Origin: Cymodocea nodosa
Taxonomy: Eukaryota; Streptophyta; Magnoliopsida; Alismatales; Cymodoceaceae
Length of the DNA: 64,000 nucleotides
Reading direction: 5' to 3'
Assembly: GCA_036874045.1 (NCBI GenBank)
Contig: CM072335.1
Coordinates: forward strand, 13,040,001 to 13,104,000
Shown here: positions 13,028 through 24,616 of the stretch, in pieces
How the letters are laid out: each line of letters opens with the position of its first letter
Position numbering within the stretch: the stretch's first letter is position 1
Notes under the pieces: model-generated
Database searches by the model: none
What the model was told of the DNA's origin: nothing
The model's input: only the letters and a program-made list of their open reading frames with translations
Program-made: the position numbers and the translations under genes

Positions 13028-15302
13028 TGTTTGGGTTTTCCTAGTACTATACTAGAAAAACTTGGATTTGATACTTCTATTTTTACTTAGTTAATTTATC
13101 TTTATGCCTATTCTTTCTTTTAGAAGTAAACAAACAACCTTTAATACAATTTAGATATTAATTCCAATTTGTACTTTAACTACAAGTGCATAGTGTCTAT
13201 TGTATCAGTGTGCAAGTACAGGTCGATCCCATAGGGAATTGCTGAAGAACTTGAGAATTGTTCGTTTGTTAACAATCAAATTTATATATTCAATAAGCTC
13301 TTCATTGACTTACAGTTAACTCAACGGACTAAGTTCGTTGATTTATGGCTAACTCAACGGACTAACCTCGTGGACTTAAGTTAACTCCATGAGCCTGTCT
13401 TTTCTTTTTAATACTACTATTTACAGAGGAATTCGGCCAACCATTGGGCGATTCCATAGATTGTAAATAACATCAATTAAGCTCTTTAATGTTAGTTAAC
13501 ATTGGATTTATCGTTAAGCAATACTAACATTCAGATAATTCAAATAGTAACCATTAAAATCTTTAAATCTTTTGAACGAACCAATTTCAGTAAACTGTAA
13601 AACTAAAATAAACATAAAACAATCACAACACTGACAAAGATAACATTAATCACGATACAACACAAATAATACAACACTCAAATATAACATACAAACATAG
13701 ATAAATTGTTTTTGGTATTTTTGTTTTAATATGAACATGGAAATGGGCGAAAGGTGAAATGTAAAGTAATTTCACTTGACAGTAAATACTTCCGACACTA
13801 CTTGCAACGCGATTACATCACTGAAAATTAAACCACTTACAATCCTATCTCCTCTCCCTATAGAATTGCGAGTCTAGAATTGCAAGATGATCTCCTCTTC
13901 AGCATACAGGCATCAACCCGAAGCTAAGGCTAAAAGCTTTGCGATCTCCTGAAATATGAGTCGGCGCTTGGTGAAAATGGATTCCCTTCCCACGACATGA
14001 TCACTCCTCACAATGGTTGTCAAGCACTGTGTTTGGCTCGAAATTGACCCGACATCAGGCAAGTATCATCATAGACCTCCGATGGTTGGTGATTATGGTG
14101 GTGATGATGATGGTTGGTGTGGTACTTCAGAGAATTGCGACGCTGATCCTCCTCTGCACACACTGTCCACCCATCGATCACACACGCACACTTTACTTCT
14201 TTTTCTTCTTTTCTTTTATATTTCTTCAGTAGTAATTGCTTCTGCTTGAATGGTCGGTTGGATTTCCGTCGTTCATATCAATGGCGATGCTTTCTTCTCC
14301 CTACGACGATTGAATTCCTATGTGATACGTGCGAACATGATTTTTCTTCCAACTGTCTTGTTTCTGCAACCGCTACAGTGGCATATTAGAAAATATAAAG
14401 AAATAAGCTGCTAACATAACACGTTACCTTAGTGTATATTCATGTAACTCAACGCGTACAGTTATGCTAACTTAACGAGTTAAACATGTGCATCTCACGT
14501 GATATACTAAAGCATTTAAATTCAACACGTGCATAAATTTAACTATCCGATGCTCAGGTGCATTTCGGATACTTAAAAACTTAACTATCCGATGCTCAGA
14601 TGCATTTCGGATAGTTACAAATAACTCACCGATATATAACTTAAGTAAATCTACCAGATCTCGACACGTGTCAGCAGTAGTTTAATAATAAAATAACATT
14701 TTAGAGAGTTATAGGTTTAACTATCCGATGCTCAGATGCATTTCGGATAGTTACATCTAACTCACCGAAAATCCACTTAAGTCACTTTACCAGAACATGA
14801 CACGTGTCATCAGCAGTTTTATAATAAAAGGAGATTTCGGAGAGTTATAGGGATAACTATCCTATGCCCAGCTGCAATTTCGGATAGTTATAGATAACTC
14901 ACCGAAAGTTCACTTAAGTCATGCATTATGGTTTTGACATGTGTACTTCAGGAAATAATAAAATATTCTCTTAAAACATAACTGCTCGGTAATTTAAATA
15001 TAACTATCCGATACATGTTCGGTCTGTTAAACATAATTGTCTGAATATGTTCGGTATGTTAAACATAACTGTCCGAAATATCAGAAAATTTGGATACTTA
15101 AGAATTTCATAGCGTGCAACTTACCGACAGTTCAGAAATGTACTAAATTAACATTAATTCCCCCAAATTAAGCAGATTCTTCAATTAAAGCATATAACAG
15201 TGCAATTATAACATAATGGCTTAATTCTTATATGATAAACTAAATATTATGCAATTAACCATCATTTAACCGTTAATAATATGCACTTTTTCATTCTAAA
15301 CA
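13028..15302 (-). mobile_element. F2 solo LTR, minus strand, TSD CAACT
   Basis: On the minus strand it starts TGTTTAGAATGAAAAAGTGC at 15302 and ends GAAAACCCAAACA at 13028. CAACT flanks it at 13023-13027 and 15303-15307. At 2275 bp it is the longest F2 LTR without an insertion, partly because of a 136-bp tandem triplication (14582-14989). The reverse TATA box lies near 14215 (TTTTATATTT). Its last ~60 bp differ from the other F2 LTRs, so it may be a subfamily. The apparent ORFs at 14013-14249 are leader sequence and not genes. Confidence 0.9.
14582..14989. repeat. 136-bp tandem triplication with TCGGATAGTTA palindromes
   Basis: TAACTATCC recurs at 14582, 14718 and 14854, a period of 136 bp. 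Each unit holds TAACTATCCGATGCTCAG, then TTTCGGATAGTTA (an inverted pair), then AACTCACCGA and CACGTG or a variant (ACACGTGTCA in the first two units). A partial unit precedes it at about 14539. It lies in the U3 of the minus-strand F2 solo LTR. Confidence 0.9.
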
Positions 15303-15694
15303 CAACTCAACACGTTTAGTTATTTTAACTTAACGAGTTAAACATGTGCAACTCACGTGATACAATATAACATTCGTAAACTTTAATTTTATCACGTGTA
15401 CAATACTAACTTAACGAGTTCGTCTCTTCATTTTGCTCTTTTACTCACTAACTTAACGAGCTCTCACGTGACCTATTTTAACCTTTAAGCCTATAACTCA
15501 ATGAGTTCTCACGTGACCTTTTTACAAATAATGCACTAACTCAACGAGTTATCTAAACGTACACTGTTTATGATACAGAAAATATAACTTTAAAATATAT
15601 CATGCTTTACAATAAAAACACACGTTAACTTAACGTTTAGTTAAATGAAAAGTTAGTATAACGTAACGACTAGTTATTTAACTTAGTATAATTT

Positions 15695-17057
15695 ACAATA
15701 TACTAAGTATCTGTGGTATCATGTTATTTAAAATAGAGTTAGATATGTGAAAAATATCTAATAGAGTATCGAAAGTTTTCTATGCAATTTCTATACAATA
15801 ACTCTGTTTATTTTATCAATAACTTCTTGATCTAATCCTGTATTTTGAGCTTGTGGAGGTTGCTGTAATGAATCTATAAGTCTATTTGTGTGTTGTTTGT
15901 ATATTGTATGTTGCTGTTGTCCTAGTGTTGATTATTCTGACTATTGTTGTTATTAGTCTTGCTAATTTTGTTGGTCTTACTGATCTTGATTTTGTTTTTG
16001 CTATCAATTTTTGATTTCAAGTGGATCTATTTGCTGGTATTTATGTAACTCTTTTGTAGAGAAAGATTGTGATTTCATCTTTTTCTATGGCCAATGTGTA
16101 ATATCTATTTGACTTGTCACAAGTTTTAAAATATCATCATCATAAAATAACTTGCTCTACAAATTCAGAATATGATAAATAAAAACATCACACCAATTCA
16201 CTTGTATATGTTTAATTAAAGCATATGTTAGCATAAAGACAACATCTGTCAACTTCAGCTCCATGGCCAAACTTTTAAAAAATTAAAGCATGCAATATCT
16301 TTGCAATAAATCGTGTTTGACCATTTAAATCATTTAAGAATCTCAATTGACTGTTGGCAGTAGGATCTTTTGCTAATTCTTTATTGTCTCATCCTAGTTG
16401 ATAAACTTGTTTTCTTGCTGATAATTTAACTCCTTCATTTTTCAATCCAAGTATTTGATAAATTAATTTTAAAGTTAAATATATGTCTGATTCTTGTATA
16501 TTTGAAATAGGAATATCATTTTTTACTATTAAGTTTGAATAAAAACATCTTACAATTTCTAGTAGTGAGAGATGGCTCGACTGTTATGGTAGCAGTGTTA
16601 ACAAGCCTTGAAATTCAAACATTTCTCTAATGTTTGTCATTCTTTCAAACTTAATTGGTCTAGCATATAAAACTGTAAAAGTTTTTAAATTTTGAAACTT
16701 TGCATAACAGGATCCATTTCTGAACCATAATAGAGTATTATCTTCAAAATCTTGTTCAGGATTAGGAATTTTCTTGTCATGTACTTTTGACCTGGGACTT
16801 ATTTCTTCAATAGCTACATTATCACATATTTCAGAACTTGTCGAATTTATGTAAAAAACATTTGAAATATCTGCAACTGTGATATTAATGATACTTTGTG
16901 CTTCATCTGTTTGAATTTCTTCGAACATATCAGCAACTATCATCTCTGTATCATTATCAATAGTCTTTATTTGAATATCTGTATTAGTGTAAAGTGATAA
17001 TTTTTGTACATTTAGGTAGGTTAATTCATGCATTTTAGAGATTAAATGACTAAACAT
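15695..17057 (-). pseudogene. env-like ORF remnant (third copy, minus strand)
   Basis: The 16584-17057 piece ends with LYARPIKFERMTNIREMFEFQGLL, matching ILHARPIKFRSLMEIKDLFEFQDL in the copy B env-like ORF. Further along the minus strand come FYSNLIVKND, LTLKLIYQILGLKNEGVKL, FIAKILHALIF, IQVNWCDVFIYHI and a Gln-rich tail with several stops, ending near 15791. The N-terminal half is absent: similarity ends near 17057. It abuts the broken end of copy A's LTR at 15694. I cannot tell whether it belonged to an F1 or F2 element. Confidence 0.7.
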
Positions 17058-18165
17058 TATAAACTTTTAAGTCATATTACATGAATTGCATATTTTTATG
17101 GACTTACATGAATTATGGGTTTAAATAATATAAAGTGCACAAATTAAACTTTACTTAATTAGAACTTCATGTTATCATTTAAATGACATATGTATTAGCT
17201 TAGTTTTATTTCTTGTGAGTACTAATGTTTCTTTTAGTGATTTGATTTCTTAGGTAGAGATTACTAAATTGCCCTTGAGCATGAAGACTTAATTAAAGGG
17301 GCAACTTGGTCATTGGGCCAAGAGTCTCCTATAAGAGGCAACTTAAGGCCAACCTTCTCTCCCTCTCTAAACCTATTGTTTCTTTCCTCTCCAAAGGGTA
17401 GCTATCGACCTTCCTCCTTGGTGGTGAGCATCCATCTTCCTCCTCCAACCGGTGAAGGTATTAGGTGCGTGAGTGGAATGTGAATCTCTCCCTTGAGCTC
17501 CTCTACTTGGCATTGGCATCATCTTCATGTGGCTGAAGGTGAACTGAACATAGGGCAAGAACTCGTGGGTGAAGGTACTTCTTGTGAACCTCTTTTGGTG
17601 GAGAAAGCTTCTTCCCTTGGTGGTCCTCTAGGTGCTGGAGATCATGTAAGGGAGAGTGTGAATCTTTCCTATTCCAAGGGGCATCCAAGAGGATCCATGG
17701 CAATAACTTCTTCTACAACTTGTAGTTGATTGGAGGCTCCATCTGTTGGTGGTGATTCAAGGTAGTGACAGTCCTTTAAGAGCCACATAGGGGGTGTGTG
17801 AATCCTCAAAGATTAGGGCAACTACAAGGAAAAGAAGTTCGATTTAAAGGTATAAATATTTGGATGAAAGAATTGACAGTATAGTTTTAATGTTTAGGAG
17901 TAGTGTTCGTTATAATGATAGTTATGTTTACATGTTATGTAGTGTTGATAAACTTTACCATTTTGTAGTTAGTAAACGTTGTTACATTTTGTAGTTAATG
18001 TTTAGTGGATTAATATCATTGCTACTTCAATAGTTTTCATTTGTATAGTGTGAATGTACACTATGTGAATGTAGTTTTCCATTTTCTAAATTTATAGTTT
18101 GTATGCAACTTTTGTTTTAATTATATATATAGATTTTATCACTTGTTGATGTCGTATTTTGAATA
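17058..18165 (+). other. Unassigned LTR-like promoter and leader region
   Basis: There is no credible protein gene; the short ORFs at 17373-17729 overlap on both strands. The region has an AT-rich U3-like start, a CCAAT-like ATTGGG, a TATA box (CTATAAGAG, 17329-17337), then about 500 bp of locally GC-richer, Cys/Ser/Pro-codon-like leader. An AT-rich tail runs to 18165, where F2 LTR sequence begins. The layout resembles X1, X2 and 61436-63173, so I infer a fragment of another LTR. No termini or target duplication were found. Confidence 0.4.
17329..17337 (+). promoter_or_regulatory. TATA box of the unassigned LTR-like region
   Basis: CTATAAGAG lies immediately upstream of the GC-richer leader. 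Confidence 0.4.
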
Positions 18166-18797
18166 ACTACTTCTGCCTAAATGATTAGTTGGATCTTCTT
18201 CATTTGTATCAATGATGGTGATTTCTTTTTCATTCCACGATTTAAATCCTATGTGATATGTGCAATCATAGTTTTCCTTCGAATTTCCTATTTCTACAAC
18301 TGCTCACATATGAATATTAGAAAATAACTAGTCTGTGGAGTTAGTGTAACTCAATGGATTTACTTCGTTGACTTAACTCTAACTCAATGGACTTACCTCA
18401 TTGAATTAAACTTTGTAGTTTAATAAAACAAATATTTTTATAACATTTTATTTAATATGTAAAAGAAGTAATTCTTTATCATTTAACAATTGACATGTGT
18501 GATAATTCCTAACTTTATAAGGTTCTGTAAACTTGTAACTCAACAAGTTATTACTGTACATTGGTATATGATATAAATATGTGCAAATAAAATATATCAT
18601 GTTTAACACTATAAACCACATGTAAACTAGGTTTTCGATCTTTCAGAAATGATATTTAATTAACGTTAATTTCATGAAATTATACATATTCTTTAAGTAA
18701 GACATATAATCGTGTAATTATAACATAATGGCTTAATTCTCATATGATAAGCTAAATATTATGTAATTAACCATTAATATTATGCACTTTTTCATTC
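18166..18797 (-). mobile_element. Partial F2 LTR (U3 end), minus strand
   Basis: From TAACTACTTCTGCCTAAATGATT to ACTTTTTCATTCTAACCA this is the minus-strand U3 end of an F2 LTR, collinear with 14225-15300. The R/U5 part is missing to the left, where the unassigned region abuts. The terminal TGTTTAG is degraded to TGGTTAG. Confidence 0.8.
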
Positions 18798-19765
18798 TAA
18801 CCATATATTGATTAATTACTTATCCTGAGTTTATATTCATGTGCAGTTCGTAGAGTTATTCATTAACTCAACGAACTAACTTTATTTAATTAAGTGCTAT
18901 GTTAACGAAATAGTTTATCATGTTTGCTATCATATACTGTATTTTCTGTAAATCTTTTACATTGAGGACAATGCAAAATGTAGGTATGGGGGAGAGGTAA
19001 TTAGATTAAAATTAAAGTAATCTTGTCAATTGTAGGAATTAGGATTGTTCTGCAAATTTCTGTAGAATTTGATAAAATTTTTGCGAATTTTACTACAACC
19101 TTTCAAAAGTTCACTTTAATTATCCAAAAATTATCTGAAACCTTCCAATAGCTGAAACTAAAAAAAAATAAATTTACAATAAACTTTTCGAATTAACTTT
19201 TAAAGTAAAAATATACATATAATGTTATGAAAAGATGAAAGTGTTTTATTAAAAGTATAGATATCTTTTGAATCGAGTATGGTTTCTGTTCTTTATGACT
19301 ACTGATGTTGAATCTAGATTAGACTTTTGAAGTTGTTTATTTAAGATACATTTCATTATTCTTATTGTTTTAATCATATTAAGTTGAATTGTGTTTTGAT
19401 TTGTATGTAGTGAAATTTATTCTAGAAATCATATTGGGAAATTCAGGATAACAAATGTTTGAAAAAAAATTGATAGTATAACTACCATCTATTTTATGCA
19501 AGTATATTTTGTATGTAATTTGAGTATTTTTGAAATATATTTGTAGGATGGGGAGGAAGAACAATGTTAAATTAGATTACTGATTTATAGAGAATATCCT
19601 AATATTAATCTAATTTTAGTATTCTAAGGATATAAGATGAATATATATTTTCAAAAAGAATACAGATTTATGAAGAAAAGAAATAGTTCTAGCACTTTAG
19701 AAAGACCAATTAACGAGATCATATTAGTCTACTAAGGGACTAGCAAAAGTTAAGTATGAGGGAAG
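18798..19765 (+). other. 3' internal end of an F2 element, with two polypurine tracts
   Basis: There is no ORF. A purine tract after GAGGACAATGCAAAATG (about 18963-18998, TAGGTATGGGGGAGAG) resembles the Athila pre-LTR motif. From about 19185 the sequence is clearly related to the F1 spacer at 58060-58530. A second tract, TTAAGTATGAGGGAAG (19750-19765), directly precedes the LTR start. The same junction occurs at 53911-53927. Confidence 0.65.
19750..19765 (+). other. Polypurine tract before F2 3' LTR
   Basis: TTAAGTATGAGGGAAG is followed at once by TGTTTAGAATG. This is where plus-strand DNA priming would occur, so the following LTR was a 3' LTR. Confidence 0.75.
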
Positions 19766-21607
19766 TGTTTAGAATGAAAAAGTACATAATATTAATGGTT
19801 AATTGTATAATATTTAGCTTAGCATATGAGAATTAAGTCATTATGTCATAATCATACGATTACATGCTTTAAATAAAGAATATGCATAATTTCAAGGAAT
19901 TAATGTTAATTAAATATCATTTCTAAAAGATTGAAAACCTAGTTTACGTGTGGTTTTATAGTATTAAGCATGATATGTTTTATTTACACATATTAATATC
20001 ATGTATAGGTGCATAGTAACAACTCGTTGAGTTATAGGTTTAAAGGTGTAAAAAGATCACGTGAGAACTCGCTAAGTTAGTATTATGCACATGTTGAATT
20101 TAAATATTTTATTATATCACGTGAGTTGCACATGTTTAACTCGTTAAGTTAGCATAACTATATGTGTTGAGTTACTTGATTACACACTAAGGTAACACTT
20201 TGTGTTAGTGTTATAAGCTTATAAGTTATTTCTTTATTTCACGTGATACATATATTATTATTTATATTAAGTCCATTGAGTTAAGCTTAACTCAATGAGG
20301 TAAGTCCATTGAGTTACAGTTAAGTCAATGAAGTTAGTCTATTGAGTTACACTAACTTCACAGACCAGTTATTTTTTAATATTTAAATGTGAGCAGTTGT
20401 AGAAATAAGAAATTCGAACATGATTGCATGTATCACGCAAGATTTAAATCGTGGAATGAAGAAGAAATCATCATCATTGATACGAATGAAGGAGATCCAA
20501 CTGATCATTGTAAGGGTAAGATGTGTGATGTTAAAACACAAGTTTTACATTTATATTAACTGCAAGCGCATGACGTCTATTGTAATAAGCATGTGCAAGT
20601 ACAAGTCATCCCACAAGGAGTTTGTCTTAATTAAACCCATTGAATTGATTATTCAATAAAATATCCCTTTCATTAAATTCATCATGAAAATTATAATTAC
20701 ATGTTATTAAGTTGAGAATTACAAAAATAAACTAAAGAATTCAAAGAAGCTCAAAAATCCATTAGGTTCCTAAGGCTAAACTCTAGGAACTCAAGAAAAT
20801 TCAATGAGTCTCAACCTTGAAATCACAGAAGTTAGGCCCAACTTCAAACTCTCCTCACTTCCAACCTAGACATTGAAAAATCCAGAAAAAATGTGTTGGA
20901 AAGATCATCGATTATCTTTGAAATGGCAGTTATTTCGTGGTCTAACTCACTTTAAAACATTGACACTATTGGATTTACGAAAAGGGCATAGAACCATTCT
21001 GTAAACTTTCCAGAAACGCACCTTCAGTGCAAAAACCATATCTTGACCAATACTCTATGAAATACTACAAAATCATAGTGCTTTGAAGCTAGACTTGGAG
21101 TACTAACAAGGAAAATTAACAGAACAACTTTCCAAAAAGTATGCAGCACAGGCACCATGCAGGCATCGAGCATAGAATCTGGTACTCAATCAGAAATTCA
21201 AAACCACTACAACCTCAGAAAGGAAAAATTGAAAACCTTACCAAAACTCATCTAAAATTCCATTAAAGGCACAGATGGAAACTAGACTTGAAAGTGTACA
21301 AAAATGCATCAAAACCCAATCAAAAAGACTGGGGAAATCTTGAGTTATATTAAAACAAAATGACCTAAAATCTGTACACGAATCTGGGTCAAATAAATAG
21401 TCTGCACACAAGCATTCACCCAAACTTTGTATCTACACTACATATATTCACATATATGTAAGGGAAACCAACATTCAAATCATTAAATCATTGATTCAAC
21501 TACTGAAATATAAAGTTTAACATACGAGTTACACTACAATACCATCAAATAACATGATAAAACACATGAACACAAATGGAACATATTACCTATGCACACA
21601 AACATAA

Positions 21608-23143
21608 TGTTGAGCTATATTTTTAGCTCAAGCTTTACTGCAAGTGCACAGTTCTTTTGGTGTACATGGCAAATATAGGTCATTCTTCTACAAGGATTGT
21701 GTTTATGACTTTATCAACTATTACTCAACTTGTTCTTCAAGCTCTTAGGTATACTTCAGTAAATTAATGACATGTGAATGTAGAATAATCAAAGTTAACA
21801 CAAGCTCACAAATCATGCAATTTCAAGGTAATGTGTAGTGGAAAATGGTGATGTGAATCAATTTCTTTACTTGTAAATCTATCAACTCATTCAATTATAA
21901 CATGCACACAAGTTCCACGTGATTTCAGAAGTGATATCAATGCATCAATATTAAGGAAAGAAAAATAAAACAACAAGGTTCAATAGACTATACTACTCTA
22001 TTCTAATTTATACTAAATGCATGCAACTATGCTATTTGCTAATCTAGCTAAACTATACTATACTACTTGCATTAGAAATTCTTTTTGGAGATTGATTAGG
22101 ACAAAATGTGATCAATATAAGATATAACAAACTCAATTAACTACTGAAATTAAAATTAACAACTAGATATAAGTGATAGGTTCTTCATTCAAATGAACAT
22201 CAACACTTATTTTCTTCTTCTTTCAATTCACACCTTCTTCTCAAATGTGCCAAGTCACCATTGATGAGTGTCATTCACTCATGTGAAAGCCTCACCAACA
22301 GCCCCAACAATACACGTGAATAGAGGATGCAAATTAGAAGTTGAAAAGAAGAATTAAACATTCATATACATTCATTGAACTCTATCTAGCTAAGAAGACA
22401 TATAATTGAGATGTTCACCACCATTTCTCATCAATTCTTCCTTCTATACAAGAAAATAATAAACTCTAAGAGTTGTCACTACCTTAGGAGCTTCTTATCT
22501 TCTTCTCTAGAGCTTTGAATTCAATGGAACTTGGCAGCAAATCCACCTCCAAGCTTGGACGTCTTCTCCTTAGCCCTTGGAATGGTGAATAGCATGAATG
22601 GATGGTCTCTCTTGGAAGCACAAGCCTCACCTCCAAGCTTCTCCTCCTCCTTCTTTCTCTCGTTGGAAACACCAAGTTGTTGGCCGAAATTCCTCTCCCC
22701 TTGTATTTATGTTGTTTTGTCTTCTCTCTCTTTGATGTGGCACCTTGGTTTTATCACCAAGCCAATAAGATGCCATAGATCTAGGAGGGCCAATAAGGTG
22801 TTGGCATGTCCTCTTCTTTAAAGTTTAGTCCACCAACTTTTGATTCTTTACATCTTCTTTGGTCTTTTGCATTAAGCTCCTCCCATATATATGTTACCTA
22901 CAATTAATGGAAGTTGAACTCCAAGAGATGTTAGCCAACATAGGACATGCAAAATAAATCAATGTGTTCCATGTAAAATTATATCCAATGGGGGATGCAC
23001 TTGTTAATTAAATTTCTATATTGCACTATATTTCAAGACTTATATTACCCATAATTAATATCATTTATCCACCATAGATATATAATATCATGCAAAATTA
23101 CTTATAAAATTCATTAAAAATGGGCAAGATTAAAGCTTAAACA
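21608..23143 (-). mobile_element. Solo LTR X2 (family unassigned), minus strand, TSD CATAA, inside X1
   Basis: The 1536-bp unit runs from TGTTGAGCTATATTTTTAGC to ATTAAAGCTTAAACA and is flanked by CATAA (21603-21607 and 23144-23148). A TATA-like CATAAATAC on the minus strand (22703-22711) lies before a GC-richer leader (22480-22690). The U5 motif AGTGCACTTGC... sits near 21640 on the minus strand. No coding sequence is present. Confidence 0.85.
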
Positions 23144-23661
23144 CATAACATGAACAAAAAAGTATGCATAGGGATCTCTCCTTCTCTCCATTTTACCTTG
23201 AAGAATGGTTTCTCTTCAAACAAGTTGCTCCAAGGTTGGTCAAACTCACTCCAATGGCCACGTTTTCTCCAAGTTCCCACCACTTGGAGGTCACCTTGGA
23301 GGGAGCCTTCCCCAGCTTGCAAGAGGAAACTTCTTAGTCGTCCACCTCCTTCAAGCTCCTAAGATAGTTCTCTTTTTCCTCAACCTATTGCTGAAGATGC
23401 TCTTTTACACCACCCAAGTGCAATGTCCAAGCCTTCCCAAGGTTGCCGCCTAGCTCCAAGCCACCAACACCCAAGAAGGGCCACTAATGGAGCTTCCAAG
23501 ACGTGCTTCAACTATGAGGAGGAGTGGAACACCACCTTGGAGAGGGGCATCTTGTTGGAAATGCAGCCACCTTGGTGTTGGAAGAGAAGGGGCTCTTGGA
23601 GGACGAGAATGGTTGGAGTTGGAGTGAGAAAATGAGAGATACCCCTCTCTTAGCCACCCAA

Positions 23662-23674
23662 GGTCTTTAAATAG
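23662..23674 (-). promoter_or_regulatory. TATA box of X1
   Basis: On the minus strand CTATTTAAAGACC precedes the GC-richer X1 leader. Confidence 0.45.
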
Positions 23675-24616
23675 AGGTGGCTTTTGGTCTTCTTGTAGAT
23701 CCAATGACTAGAATTGATTTCAACCATCTTTCTCCATCCAATGGTTATGATCATCCCTATTTAATATTTAATCCTCACAACCAAGTTATACATATAAGTA
23801 TCCTTAAACATTCATTCATATAACTAAAGAGAATAAAGCCTCCATGAAATATAAATGCCATAAATATTATATGTTCATTCCACATTTTCTCTCATAATGA
23901 GACATTCTTTATAAATATAGGAAATAAATAATGAATTCTCTTATAACTAAGTTCATGTATTTCATTTCATATTATGATGATTTTACTTTTGAAGACACCT
24001 ATGAAATTAGCAATTGAAAAGATACATGTGTGCACTAAAAGTGTGTGACATGTGATTCATTTATAAGATGCAATATTGACACATGGGTTATTTGACTTGG
24101 CATTAATTCCATTAAAGATAGATTTGTGCATTATTTCATTTTTTTCGCATAAAACATGCATGGTCTAAAAATATGCTTTTTGTGCAATTTAATATTAAAG
24201 TCATGTAATGTGCACTTGAAATTCCTATAATGCATGCTTTAACATATAATAAACCACACAAATCTATGCTTTACAATCATTTAGGTGGAAGTAGTTATTA
24301 CTGAAAGAAATATAAAAAGGAAAGAGAAAGAATGAAGAAGTGAGTGGAGAACTACACTAACTGTAGCAAACATTGGTAGTTCCCTAAAGCTCTACCACAC
24401 AACACAACCAAAAAACAATCACCAATCACCAACCATTAGAGGTTTGTGAGGATACTTTCCAGATGTCGGGTCGATTCTAAGCTAAACACGATGATTGACA
24501 ACTGCTGTGAGGAGTGATCACATCGTAGGAAGGGAAGTCATTTACACCAAGCATCGAATCATCTCTTAGGAGAAAGTAAAGCTTCTAGCTTTGGTTTCGG
24601 GTTGATACCAATATAC

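Larger units (their letters stand above)
1..15694 (-). mobile_element. F1 copy A: Sirevirus-like Ty1/copia element, 3' end off the window
   Basis: Read on the minus strand, this is a copia element in the order 5' LTR (10045-15694, with two nested solo LTRs), primer binding site, gag with coiled coil, protease, integrase, RT, RNase H, spacer and env-like ORF running off the left edge. The integrase-before-RT order and the protein motifs make it Ty1/copia. The initiator-Met primer site, coiled-coil gag and post-pol env-like ORF fit the Sirevirus lineage. The outer (U3) end of its 5' LTR is missing: similarity to the 55774-57466 LTR stops near 15694, about 160 bp short of the family's TGTTGAG terminus. 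An F2 LTR (5683-7598) disrupts pol. The copy is dead, with stops and frameshifts throughout. Confidence 0.85.
10045..15694 (-). mobile_element. 5' LTR of F1 copy A, split by two solo LTRs
   Basis: The pieces are 10045-10685, 12623-13027 and 15308-15694. Joined, they follow the minus-strand F1 LTR at 55774-57466. The end is TGTAGGATCGAATTGC (reverse of GCAATTCGATCCTACA). The LTR carries palindromes of the AACTCAACGAGTT type. It lacks the terminal part of U3. Confidence 0.85.
20509..24275 (-). mobile_element. Solo LTR X1 (family unassigned), minus strand, TSD ATCAT, with X2 nested inside
   Basis: It begins TGTAAGGGTAAG and ends ATGCTTTACA, flanked by ATCAT (20504-20508 and 24276-24280). Without X2 and its duplicated site it is 2226 bp. 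Orientation is given by a reverse TATA box (CTATTTAAAGACC on the minus strand, about 23662-23674), a GC-richer leader at 23160-23640 and a U5 motif near 20545-20625 (TGCAAGCGCATGACGTC, then ACTTGTACTTGCA on the minus strand). No internal protein region is present. The ORFs at 23137-23704 overlap on both strands and are taken as leader shadows. Confidence 0.85.
19766..24616 (+). mobile_element. F2 3' LTR, split by X1 and then by F1 copy B
   Basis: The pieces are 19766-20508 and 24281-24616, collinear with 37549-38680. The first break is the X1 insertion with ATCAT on both sides. The second is the 5' end of F1 copy B after CAATATAC, whose intact counterpart is CCAATATACTGAAGAGG at about 38668. 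The remainder of this LTR should lie to the right of copy B, outside the window. Confidence 0.88.

Noticed and set aside
14013..14249. ORF of 78 codons (MVVKHCVWLEIDPTSGKYHH) and its relatives on the other strand in other LTRs
   Set aside because: It recurs in every F2 LTR because the leader is repeated (e.g. 11457-11663, 38307-38621, 54683-54937). The frame is not conserved and is often broken, so it is LTR leader and not a gene.
14540..15560. CRISPR-like array because of regularly spaced palindromes
   Set aside because: Spacing is irregular, the spacers are related to one another, and the genome is clearly eukaryotic with plant retrotransposons.
17373..17729. Short ORFs in a GC-richer patch, possible host gene
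   Set aside because: There is no recognisable domain and three overlapping frames on both strands. The position after a TATA box in an LTR-like region fits leader sequence.
22484..22821. ORFs on both strands in a GC-richer patch
   Set aside because: Both strands are open and neither resembles a known protein. The patch is the leader of solo LTR X2.
23137..23704. Cluster of five short ORFs, possible host gene exon
   Set aside because: They overlap on both strands within X1, next to its TATA box, with no splice-site support or family resemblance.
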